From assembly GCA_030448005.1 (NCBI GenBank), contig JAUJNT010000002.1, positions 126,603-190,602 of the forward strand: a stretch of DNA of 64,000 bases. The letters run 5' to 3'. Position 1 is the stretch's first letter, and each line of letters begins with the position of its first letter. Both the position numbers and the translations under genes were made by a program. Positions 8,495 to 15,342 of the stretch are shown here, piece by piece. A model generated the notes under the pieces. That model saw only the letters and a program-made list of their open reading frames with translations, made no database searches and was not told the origin of the DNA. The stretch comes from Thermoleophilaceae bacterium. GTDB taxonomy: Bacteria; Actinomycetota; Thermoleophilia; Solirubrobacterales; Thermoleophilaceae.

Positions 8495-9346
8495 GTGATT
8501 CGCTCCTCTGCCCACAGCGACTATCCGCCGGAGCTGGTGCTCGACCGGAAGAGCAAGGACGTGACAGTGGTGCTTCCGGCCCGCGAGGTGGCGGGCACGA
8601 TCGGCCCGATCGTCGAGCGCATCCTCCGGCTCGGTGAACTGGTGGACCAGCTGCTGGTGGTGGATGCCGGATCTGCCGACGGCTCGGCGGAGGTGGCCTT
8701 GCGGGCGGGTGCGGAGGTTCGCCAGGAGGACGAGCTGGCTCCGGCGTTCGGGCCGGTGCTCGGCAAGGGGGACGCGATGTGGCGGGCGCTGACCGCGGTT
8801 CGCGGTGAGCTGGTGGTGTTCCTCGACGCCGACAGCGCGGACTTCCAAGCCCATTTCGTGACCGGCCTTCTCGGGCCGCTGGTGTGCGAGCAGGCAACGC
8901 AATTCGTGAAGGGCAGCTATGACCGGCCATTCACCGCCGGGGGCGTCGAGGTGCCCGAGGGAGGAGGTAGGGTGAGCCGCCTGACGGCGCGGCCGCTCCT
9001 CTCTGCCTTCTACCCCGAGCTGGCCGCGCTCAGGCAGCCGCTGGCCGGGGAAGTCGCAAGCACCCGCGAGGTGCTCGATCGGATCCCGTTCGCCACGGGC
9101 TACGGCGTCGAGATGGCGATGCTGCTGGACGTGCGCGAGCTCGTGGGCGCGCAGGCGGTTGCCCAGGTCGACCTCGGTCAGCGACGCAACGCCCACCAGC
9201 CGCTGGCCGCGCTTGAGCCGATGGCGGACACCGTGCTTGCGGTGGTCTGCGAGCGCCTCAGGCGAGATGGGCGCCTGCGAACCGAGCTGCCGCGGTCGGC
9301 CGTGGCCGAGCGCCCGCCCTGGGCTTCGCTACGCGCGCCGGCCTGA
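8495..9346 (+). CDS. gpgS: Glucosyl-3-phosphoglycerate synthase
   Basis: A GT-A fold (GT81-type) glycosyltransferase of 283 residues. It would transfer glucose from a nucleotide sugar to 3-phosphoglycerate, the first step to the compatible solute glucosylglycerate and, in mycobacteria, to methylglucose lipopolysaccharide. Visible marks are VTVVLPAREVAGTIG at the start of the fold, VVDAGSADGS, the metal-binding FLDADSADF (DxD region), VKGSYDRPF, and the acceptor-site segment ATGYGVEMAML. The length is slightly below the mycobacterial enzyme. It overlaps the next gene by 1 bp (TGATG), so the two are translationally coupled. That next gene encodes the matching phosphatase. Confidence 0.88.
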   Translation: MIRSSAHSDYPPELVLDRKSKDVTVVLPAREVAGTIGPIVERILRLGELVDQLLVVDAGSADGSAEVALRAGAEVRQEDELAPAFGPVLGKGDAMWRALTAVRGELVVFLDADSADFQAHFVTGLLGPLVCEQATQFVKGSYDRPFTAGGVEVPEGGGRVSRLTARPLLSAFYPELAALRQPLAGEVASTREVLDRIPFATGYGVEMAMLLDVRELVGAQAVAQVDLGQRRNAHQPLAALEPMADTVLAVVCERLRRDGRLRTELPRSAVAERPPWASLRAPA

Positions 9347-10116
9347 TGGCGCTGCGCTGCGTCTACACCGACCTCGACGACACGCTGCTCGGCCCCGGCG
9401 CGTCCCTCTTTCGCAACGGGGAGGGCCGCTTCACCCTGCTGCCGGCACGCGCGCTCGAGGCCTGCCACCGGACCGGATGCGAGGTGATGCTGATGTCCGG
9501 ACGACGGCGCAGTCAGGTGGCCGAAGACGCGCGCTTGATCGGGCAGACCGCTTACTCGTTCGAGATCGGGGGCGGGCTGGTGATCGACGGCGAGGAGAAC
9601 TGGCTCTGCGATGACTTCAACCCGCGCGGCACCCGCAGCCCGTGGGAGCTGATCGAGGAATCCGGCGCTCCCGCGCTGCTGCTCGGCGCCTTTGCCGGCG
9701 ACCTCGAGCCGCACGCCCCCTGGCACCTCGGGAGGGAGGTCTCGCACCTCTTTCGTGGCCGAGTCGACATCGACGCGGCGCACGCGCTGCTGGAGGCCGA
9801 GGGCCACCGCGGGCTCCGGCTGGTGGACAACGGAGCGATCTCCGGCGGCCGGCGCGTGTATCACTTGGTTCCCGCCGCGGCCTCGAAGCCGGCGGCGGTC
9901 AGGGCGCACATGAAGGCGCGCGGGTATGCCCCGGAGGAGTGCATCGCAATCGGTGACTCGCGCGAGGACCTGGGGGTGATCGACCTGGTGGGGCGCTTCT
10001 TCCTGGTCGCGAACGCCCCGGAGGAGGACCCGCGAGCGGAGCGAACGGAGGCCAGCTACGGCGATGGGTTCTACGAGGCGGTCATCCGCTCGCTTGCCGA
10101 GCTCCACAGCTCGTAA
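9346..10116 (+). CDS. HAD phosphatase, probable glucosyl/mannosyl-3-phosphoglycerate phosphatase
   Basis: A 256-residue HAD-superfamily protein resembling mannosyl-3-phosphoglycerate phosphatases (COG3769). Motif I is YTDLDDTLLG (nucleophile Asp), motif II is LMSGRRRSQV, a Lys lies in AASKPAAVRAH, and motif IV is AIGDSREDLGVIDL. Placed directly after gpgS with a 1-bp overlap, it most likely dephosphorylates glucosyl-3-phosphoglycerate to glucosylglycerate. Mycobacteria use an unrelated histidine phosphatase (GpgP) for this step, so the HAD solution resembles thermophiles such as Rubrobacter and Persephonella. Substrate choice between glucosyl and mannosyl forms is inferred from the neighbour, not from residues. 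Confidence 0.8.
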   Translation: MALRCVYTDLDDTLLGPGASLFRNGEGRFTLLPARALEACHRTGCEVMLMSGRRRSQVAEDARLIGQTAYSFEIGGGLVIDGEENWLCDDFNPRGTRSPWELIEESGAPALLLGAFAGDLEPHAPWHLGREVSHLFRGRVDIDAAHALLEAEGHRGLRLVDNGAISGGRRVYHLVPAAASKPAAVRAHMKARGYAPEECIAIGDSREDLGVIDLVGRFFLVANAPEEDPRAERTEASYGDGFYEAVIRSLAELHSS

Positions 10117-10196
10117 CGATCCCCACGATTGGGGTGACCTCGGTGATCGTGGAGTCGCGGCCCTTGAAGCTGTCGCACGCCACGAGCGCGGGCCGC

Positions 10197-10691
10197 TCAC
10201 GCCATTGCGTCCCGGAAGGCGCGCTCCGCCTCGTGGCCGTGCACCGCGAACACGACGCGCTCGAGGGATCCCGGCGCGTGCTCGCGCGCGGCGCCCACCA
10301 TGATGTCCGCCGCCTGATCGAGCGAGAAGCCGCCCACGCCGGTGCCGAACGCGACCAGCGCGAGCGAGCGAGCGCCGAGCTGCTCGGCCTTGTCGAGGGT
10401 CGATCGCGTCGCGTGCTCGATGATCTGCGCCGAGGTGGGACCCCCGAGCTCCATCGTGGCCGCGTGGATGACCCAGCGCGCCGGCATGTCTCCCGCCGTG
10501 GTCTCGACCGCCTGGCCCAGACCGATGGGCGCCCGTTCGTATGACTCCTTCTGCACCGCCGGTCCACCGGCGCGGCTGATCGCCGCGGCCACTCCGCCTC
10601 CATGCACCAAGTCGGTGTTCGCCGCGTTGGCGATGGCATCGACCTCGAGCTGCGTGACGTCCGCCTGCAGGACTTCGAGCACCATCCCCAT
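10197..10691 (-). CDS. Macro-domain (ADP-ribose-binding) protein
   Basis: A stand-alone macro domain. The ADP-ribose pocket motifs are visible: VDAIANAANTDLVHGGGVAA (about residues 15-34 from the chosen start) and LVAFGTGVGGFSLDQAA. Such proteins hydrolyse O-acetyl-ADP-ribose or ADP-ribosylated substrates; the activity here is not determined. I place the start at the ATG at 10691 because the fold begins there (MGMVLEVLQADVT). An ATG at 10685 is equally possible. The frame stays open to 10856, but that upstream part runs antisense to a LigD-like remnant and has no macro-domain character. Confidence 0.85.
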   Translation of the reverse strand: MGMVLEVLQADVTQLEVDAIANAANTDLVHGGGVAAAISRAGGPAVQKESYERAPIGLGQAVETTAGDMPARWVIHAATMELGGPTSAQIIEHATRSTLDKAEQLGARSLALVAFGTGVGGFSLDQAADIMVGAAREHAPGSLERVVFAVHGHEAERAFRDAMA

Positions 10692-10728
10692 ATCGTTACG
10701 GAGTTGGTAGAGCCGCGCGACCACGTGA

Positions 10729-10872
10729 CGCTCGAGCTCGCTGGAGGCGCTGCTCGACCTCGCTGCCCGCGACGAGCCCGAGGGTCTTGGCGAGTCCCCC
10801 TGGCCCCCGCACTTCGCCAAGCAGCGAGGTGAGCCCAAGCGGGTGGAGGCCTCCAAGGCGAAGAAGAGCTAG
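10729..10872 (+). pseudogene. LigD-type polymerase domain C-terminal remnant
   Basis: A short frame ending in TAG at 10870-10872 reads LLDLAARDEPEGLGESPW, then PPHFAKQRGEPKRVEASK. This is the characteristic C-terminal tail of actinobacterial LigD primase-polymerase domains (consensus-like PPxFPKMPGEPxRVQPSRAK, from memory of the family). Stops at 10708-10710 and 10726-10728 close the frame upstream, so only about 45 codons survive. A stand-alone ATP-dependent ligase lies 1.5 kb away. The original gene may have belonged to a non-homologous end-joining locus that was deleted or moved. Confidence 0.55.
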
Positions 10873-10914
10873 CGTGCGCTCGAGTTGGCTTATCCACCTG
10901 ACCGAGGAGTTGAC

Positions 10915-11145
10915 ATGACCGAGTCTGAAGAAAGCACGGGCCAGGCCAAAGAAGACATCGAGAGCAGCACCCCGGAGGGTCATGACCCGAACGACGAGCG
11001 CGGCGGGGGTGGAGCCGGCGGAGAGGCCGGTGCGATGCCCGGTGCCCCGGCGGAGGAGCGGACGACCGAGGAGGGCCACGAAGCGAGAGACGAGGGCAGC
11101 CGTGATCCCGAGGACGACGCCCCTGGAAGCACAGGCAGCGGGTAG
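10915..11145 (+). CDS. Small acidic disordered protein, unknown
   Basis: A 76-residue protein starting MTESEESTGQAKEDIES and almost entirely made of Glu, Asp, Gly, Pro, Ala and Thr, so very acidic and predicted disordered. There is no known domain. The ATG at 10915 is preceded by GAGGAG about 9 nt upstream, a good ribosome binding site, which supports translation. An in-frame upstream start at 10885 lacks one. Low-complexity acidic proteins of this size are common and unexplained in actinobacteria. Confidence 0.5.
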   Translation: MTESEESTGQAKEDIESSTPEGHDPNDERGGGGAGGEAGAMPGAPAEERTTEEGHEARDEGSRDPEDDAPGSTGSG

Positions 11146-11153
11146 GGGGAAAG

Positions 11154-11708
11154 CTAGCGGCGCGGGATCGCGATCTCGACGCGCCGGTTGAGAGCCCGAC
11201 CCCGCGGATCGTCGCCGCCGTCCGGCGCCCGGTTGGCGGCGACGGGCTGCGACTCCCCCATGCCGGTGGCTACGAGTCGTGGCGCTGAGCGGCCGAGCGT
11301 TCGGGTGAGCGCGCGCGCCACTGCGCGCGCGCGCCGCAGCGACAGGCGCGAGTTGAAGGCCCCCGAGCCCTTGCTGTCGGTGTGGCCTTCGATGGTCACC
11401 CGGTCCGGTCGCTCGCGGCGGATCTCCCTCGCGATCTCGGCGATGCGGCCGCGGGCCTTGCCCGTCAGCCGCGCGCTGTCGAACGGAAAGACCACGTCGG
11501 CGGCCAGGGTGACACGTACGTTGGCGCGCGATTCGGATCTCCGCACGCTGCGGTCGAGCGAGGCGCTCTCCAGCCGCAGGTCGATGACGGGCAGCGTCAG
11601 ATCTTGGACCTCCACCGTGGTCTCCCCGGCGGCCGGGCCGCTCGCAGCCCCGCCGGCGGCCACGAGGGCGGCAACCAGCGCGAGCGCGAGCCTACGAGAT
11701 GGGGACAT
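11154..11708 (-). CDS. OmpA-like peptidoglycan-associated protein
   Basis: A 184-residue exported protein with a signal peptide (MSPSRRLALALVAALVAAGG) and a C-terminal OmpA domain. The domain shows FPFDSARLTGKARGRI, TIEGHTDSKGSGAFNSRLS (the peptidoglycan-binding Asp/Arg region), GMGESQPVAANRAPDG and a terminal NRRVEIAI. It probably binds diaminopimelate in the wall non-covalently. It overlaps the end of the upstream lipoprotein gene by 17 bp, so the two form a coupled pair. Confidence 0.85.
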   Translation of the reverse strand: MSPSRRLALALVAALVAAGGAASGPAAGETTVEVQDLTLPVIDLRLESASLDRSVRRSESRANVRVTLAADVVFPFDSARLTGKARGRIAEIAREIRRERPDRVTIEGHTDSKGSGAFNSRLSLRRARAVARALTRTLGRSAPRLVATGMGESQPVAANRAPDGGDDPRGRALNRRVEIAIPRR

Positions 11709-12354
11709 CCTTGAACGTGCCGAAGCGCGGGATCACCACGTCCACCGCGTCCACGTCGGCTGGCGGCGCGCCGAAGGTGGCGGAGAGAAGCAGCGGGGCG
11801 CCCGGCTTCACGAACGCGCTGCTGAGGTTTGCGTCGCAGACGCACGCTCCCCGGTCGTCGCGTCCGACGAGGTATCGCTTGCCGTTGCGGTTGTCGACCA
11901 GCGAGATGCCGTCGAGGCTGCCACCTCCCGCGATGCTCGTGCCGCCCCGGATGCGCTGGAAGATCCCGTCGTCGAAGGTCGACGCCACCTGTGCGCTGAC
12001 GGTGGAGTCAGAGCCGCCTTCCTCGACGATCGCGAGCCGCAGGTTGAGCGCCGCCGTCTGGCCGCTGCGCTTCAGCTCCACTATGTCCAGCCGCACGGGG
12101 TCGTCGTCGATCTGGCCCTCGCGCGTGGCGAGCGCTCCGGCCGGGGCCTCCTTGCGCGCGCCCTCCGGCGTGGTCACCGTCTGGGACGGACCGGCTGCGG
12201 TGCGCACCGACTCGGTCTTCGCGGCGCCCGAGGACTTCTCGTCGTCTCCTGCGCAGCCCGAGGCGATCGCCGCCGCGCACACCGTCAGCAGGACCGCCAA
12301 AGAGCTCCTGAGGGTCCTGCCGCCATGCCGCCGCCTCGCCCAGGTCCCTTCCAC
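11692..12354 (-). CDS. Lipoprotein of unknown function, partner of OmpA-like protein
   Basis: A 220-residue protein with a signal peptide and lipobox (AAAIASGC, Cys about residue 34), then a Ser/Ala/Thr-rich linker and a beta-rich domain with two close cysteines (ACVCDANLSSAF). It ends in VDVVIPRFGTFKDVPIS, which resembles domains that sense or present surface ligands, but I cannot name a family. The GTG at 12354 is supported by a TAGCTT -10 box 7 nt upstream. It is the first gene of a two-gene operon with the OmpA-like protein, so it probably shares an envelope role. Confidence 0.75.
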   Translation of the reverse strand: MEGTWARRRHGGRTLRSSLAVLLTVCAAAIASGCAGDDEKSSGAAKTESVRTAAGPSQTVTTPEGARKEAPAGALATREGQIDDDPVRLDIVELKRSGQTAALNLRLAIVEEGGSDSTVSAQVASTFDDGIFQRIRGGTSIAGGGSLDGISLVDNRNGKRYLVGRDDRGACVCDANLSSAFVKPGAPLLLSATFGAPPADVDAVDVVIPRFGTFKDVPIS

Positions 12355-12361
12355 ACGGGTA

Positions 12362-12367
12362 AAGCTA
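12362..12367 (-). promoter_or_regulatory. -10 box TAGCTT for the lipoprotein/OmpA pair
   Basis: TAGCTT ends 7 nt before GTG 12354, too close for a leader, and it decides the GTG start. Confidence 0.4.
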
Positions 12368-12399
12368 CCGCAGGTGGCTGGTTCCGCCCGAGGTGGCTG

Positions 12400-13359
12400 T
12401 TAGGCGCGTAGCTGGTCGATCGTGCACTCGGCCGGAGGCTTGTCCTCCCGCCACCGCAGGAGCCTTGCGCCGTGGCGGATGCGGTTCCCGGTGATGTGAT
12501 CGAAGGCGATCTCGCACACCAGCTCCGGGCGCAGGCCCTCCCAGACGAGCTCCTCGTCCGATTTCCACCGGCTGGGCTCACCCGACCCGCGCTCGTGGGT
12601 GCGGTAGGGCTCGAGAAATCCCAGTAGCTCGCGCTTCTGCTTCGCGGTGAACCCGGAGGTGTGGCCCACGACGTGCAGCTCTCCCGCCGCGTCGTACATC
12701 CCGAGGATGAGCGAGCCCACCGTGTCCGTCTCCTTGCCCAGGCGAAACGCGGCCACCACGCAGTCGGCGGTCCGCACCCGCTTGATCTTCACCATTCCCT
12801 TGCGCTCGCCGGGCAGGTAGAGCGCGCCGGCCTGCTTGGCGATCACGCCCTCCGATGCCCCTGTGAGCCACTGCCCGGCCGCCTCGGGGTCGCCGGTCAC
12901 GGGGCTGAGCTCGACCGGGCCGAGGTCGAGGGCAACCAGGCGCTCCCGCCGCTCGTCATAGGGACGGTCGAGCAGCGTCTCGCCGCGCTCGGCCAGCAGG
13001 TCGAAGGCGACGAAGGCCGCCGGGGTCTCCTGCGCCAGCTTCTCGACGCGGGAGGCGGCCGGGTGGATCCGCTGGCTCAGGAGATCGAACTCCTGCACCC
13101 CGTCCACCACCACGAGCATCTCGCCGTCGAGCACGAGCGCGTCGGAGGGCATCTCCTGCACCTGCCGGGCCACATCGGGGAAGTAGCGGTTCATTGGCTT
13201 GCCGCCCCGGCTCTGGAGCTGCACATCGTCGCCGTCGCGGAAGGCAATCGTGCGAAAGCCGTCCCACTTGGGCTCGTAGCGCCAGCCCTCGCCGCGCGGC
13301 AGCTCCTTCGCCGATCGCGCCAGCTGCGGCTTGATCGGCGGCTGGAGCGGAAGTGTCAC
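12400..13359 (-). CDS. ATP-dependent DNA ligase (LigC/LigD ligase-domain type)
   Basis: A stand-alone ligase of about 319 residues. Adenylation motif I is EPKWDGFR (catalytic Lys), motif III region is FDLLAERGETLL, motif IV is SEGVIAKQAGALY, motif V is KGMVKIKRVRT. An OB-fold domain ends in DHITGNRIRHGARLLRWR. It seals nicks using ATP. The domain belongs to the group used in bacterial end joining and base-excision repair (LigC/LigD). No Ku or nuclease domain is attached. The GTG at 13359 is chosen because upstream residues are not ligase-like. It is divergent from the DtxR-family regulator. Confidence 0.88.
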   Translation of the reverse strand: MTLPLQPPIKPQLARSAKELPRGEGWRYEPKWDGFRTIAFRDGDDVQLQSRGGKPMNRYFPDVARQVQEMPSDALVLDGEMLVVVDGVQEFDLLSQRIHPAASRVEKLAQETPAAFVAFDLLAERGETLLDRPYDERRERLVALDLGPVELSPVTGDPEAAGQWLTGASEGVIAKQAGALYLPGERKGMVKIKRVRTADCVVAAFRLGKETDTVGSLILGMYDAAGELHVVGHTSGFTAKQKRELLGFLEPYRTHERGSGEPSRWKSDEELVWEGLRPELVCEIAFDHITGNRIRHGARLLRWREDKPPAECTIDQLRA

Positions 13360-13396
13360 CGGCTGAGATGGGTGGCTGGCTCGATTCTCACGCCGG

Positions 13397-13402
13397 TAGC
13401 AT
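13397..13402 (+). promoter_or_regulatory. -10 box TAGCAT for the DtxR-family gene
   Basis: TAGCAT ends 8 nt before the ATG at 13411. No SD is present, which fits a leaderless start. Confidence 0.4.
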
Positions 13403-13410
13403 GCCACCCG

Positions 13411-14145
13411 ATGTCAAACGAGCAGGCCACCGTGGCAGAGGAGGAGTACCTCCAGATCATCTTCTGGCTCCAGGAGGCCGGGCTGCCGATGACGGGAGCC
13501 AACGTGGCCCGGGCGATGCAGGTGTCGGCGCCCACCGTGCACGAGATGATCGGCCGCCTCGAGGCCGACGGCTACGTCACCCGCGACGACGATCCCAACT
13601 CACGGGGGACGGGCAAGGCGCTGGCGTTCACCGACACCGGCCGCGAGCACGCCGAGAACATCGTGCGCCGCCACCGTCTGATCGAGCGCTTCCTCACCGA
13701 CGTGTTCGACATTCCCTGGGATCAGGTGCACGAGGAGGCCGAGCGACTCGAGCACTGGATGTCGCCGGTGGTGGAGGAGCGGATGCTGAAGGCCATCGGG
13801 AACGCGCAGACCTGCCCCCATGGTCACCCGATCTCGCCCGGCCGGCGGGAGTCGGCGGTGCCGCTGGCCGACGTCGAGGTGGGAGCTCGCGTCAGGGTCA
13901 TCCGGTTCGAGAACGAGGCGGAGGATCTGCTGCACTACCTGATGGGGTCGGGCCTCACGCCGGGGCTCGAGGGCAAGCTGGTCGAGTCCAGCGAGGAGGA
14001 GGTGGCCGTCGAGGCCGACGGCACCCGCTTCTCGGTGACCCGCAGCGTGGCCGAGACGGTCTCCGTGTCAGCCGACCCGTCGCCACCCGCGCGGGTCGCG
14101 CTGCCCGAGCAGCTGGTGCTCGCCAAGGAGCACTGGGGCCGCTAG
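13411..14145 (+). CDS. DtxR/IdeR/MntR-family metal-dependent regulator
   Basis: A 244-residue repressor. The N-terminal winged helix (EEYLQIIFWLQEAG..., with the recognition helix in SAPTVHEMIGRLEADGYV) is followed by the dimerisation and metal-binding domain (TGREHAENIVRRHRLIERFL, EEAERLEHWMSPVVEERM, CPHGHPI). A C-terminal FeoA/SH3-like domain follows (VRVIRFENEAEDLLHYLMG). Cys in the TCPHGHPI segment and the His/Glu residues before it are the usual ligand positions. It would repress metal uptake genes when loaded with Fe(II) or Mn(II). The ATG at 13411 is chosen because the family starts within a few residues of it. A long upstream extension of the frame is antisense to the ligase. Confidence 0.9.
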   Translation: MSNEQATVAEEEYLQIIFWLQEAGLPMTGANVARAMQVSAPTVHEMIGRLEADGYVTRDDDPNSRGTGKALAFTDTGREHAENIVRRHRLIERFLTDVFDIPWDQVHEEAERLEHWMSPVVEERMLKAIGNAQTCPHGHPISPGRRESAVPLADVEVGARVRVIRFENEAEDLLHYLMGSGLTPGLEGKLVESSEEEVAVEADGTRFSVTRSVAETVSVSADPSPPARVALPEQLVLAKEHWGR

Positions 14146-14165
14146 CGGGCTCGGGCGGGTGGGTC

Positions 14166-15272
14166 CTAGGTCGTGGTGCCAACCAGGTCGCCGTAGGCGG
14201 CGGCGATGCGCCCAACCCCTTCGCCGATCTGGTCGGCCGGCACCCCCGAGTAGGCGAGCCTGAGAGAGCTGTCGCCACCCTCGAGGAGGAAGTCCGTTCC
14301 CTTCACGAAGATCACGCCGCGCTCCCTAGCGAGGGCCTCCAGGTCGCTCACCTCGACGTGGTCGGGGAGATCGACCCACAGGAAGTAGCCGCCTTCCGGG
14401 ACCACGAAACGGGCGTCGGGGAGGTCACGTCCGAGTGCTGCGCAGAGCACGTCCCGGCGCTCGTGAAGCGCCTTCTTCACCATCCCGATCGATCGGTTGA
14501 TGGCACCCGAGCGGCAGAACTCCGCCACTATCGCCTGCGAGACCATGCCCGGCGAGATGTAGGTGCCGGTGGCGATCCTCCTGCAGTCGGCGATGATGCC
14601 CGCCGGGCCGACCAGGTAGCCCACGCGGATGCCCGGGCAGACCGTCTTCGAGAACGACGAGGCGTATACGACCTTGCCGCCGGCACCGCCGAGCTCGAGC
14701 ATGGTCGGCAGCGACTCGCCCTCGAAGCGCAGCTCCACGTAGGGATCGTCCTCGAAGAGCACGAAGTCATGGCGCTCGGCAAGCTCGATCAGGCGGTGAC
14801 GCTTCTCGAGCGAGAGGGTGCAGCCGGCCGGGTTGTGGAAGTTGGGGATGATGTGCGCGAGCTTCGGCCGTGCCCCGGCATCGAGCGCCTGCTCGAGCGC
14901 GTCCACGTCGATGCCGTCGGTCTGGAGCGGGATGGCAAGGAGCTCGGCCCCGAGCCCTCGCAGGGAGAGCAGCGTGCGGTCATAGCTGGGGGCCTCCACC
15001 ACCACCACGTCGCCGGGCTCCACCAGCAGCTGAAACAGGAACGCGTCGGCCTGCATCGAGCCGTTGGTGGCGATCACCTGCTCCGGCTCGACGCCGTGCC
15101 TGCCGGCGATCCAGCTCACGAGCGGCCCGTACCCGGCGGAGGTGCCGTATGAGAACGCGCCGCCCGGGTCCTCGCTGAACGCGCGCTCGGCGGCAGCGCG
15201 GAGATCGTCCACCGCCACGATGTCGAGCGACGGCGCGCCGCGGGCGAAGGAGATGTTGGCTGGTGGGCTCAC
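14166..15272 (-). CDS. PLP-dependent aminotransferase, class I/II (LysN/MocR-like)
   Basis: A 368-residue fold-type I aminotransferase. Visible parts are the N-terminal SFARGAPS, AFSYGTSAGYGPL, VEAPSYDRTLLSLRGLG, HIIPNFHNPAGCTLS (cofactor-ring Asn/Pro segment), FEDDPYVELRF (pyridine-N Asp region), SSFSKTVCPGIRVGYL (Schiff-base Lys) and LRLAYSGVP (substrate carboxylate Arg). It resembles 2-aminoadipate and valine-pyruvate type enzymes; the substrate is unknown. The GTG at 15272 is fixed by a TATCGT -10 box 8 nt upstream and by homology. A longer in-frame start would run into the divergent gene. Confidence 0.85.
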   Translation of the reverse strand: MSPPANISFARGAPSLDIVAVDDLRAAAERAFSEDPGGAFSYGTSAGYGPLVSWIAGRHGVEPEQVIATNGSMQADAFLFQLLVEPGDVVVVEAPSYDRTLLSLRGLGAELLAIPLQTDGIDVDALEQALDAGARPKLAHIIPNFHNPAGCTLSLEKRHRLIELAERHDFVLFEDDPYVELRFEGESLPTMLELGGAGGKVVYASSFSKTVCPGIRVGYLVGPAGIIADCRRIATGTYISPGMVSQAIVAEFCRSGAINRSIGMVKKALHERRDVLCAALGRDLPDARFVVPEGGYFLWVDLPDHVEVSDLEALARERGVIFVKGTDFLLEGGDSSLRLAYSGVPADQIGEGVGRIAAAYGDLVGTTT

Positions 15273-15280
15273 GGGCCGCC

Positions 15281-15286
15281 ACGATA
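15281..15286 (-). promoter_or_regulatory. -10 box TATCGT for the aminotransferase
   Basis: TATCGT ends 8 nt before GTG 15272 on the minus strand. Leaderless arrangement. Confidence 0.4.
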
Positions 15287-15342
15287 ACCGGCGCGGTGAC
15301 CTCCGGCACACTACCTTTCCCTTACCCGCCGAAAAGAGCGAC

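Noticed and set aside
12661..13410. A 250-codon upstream extension of the DtxR-family gene
   Set aside because: It is antisense to the DNA ligase. The family start and the -10 box both point to ATG 13411.
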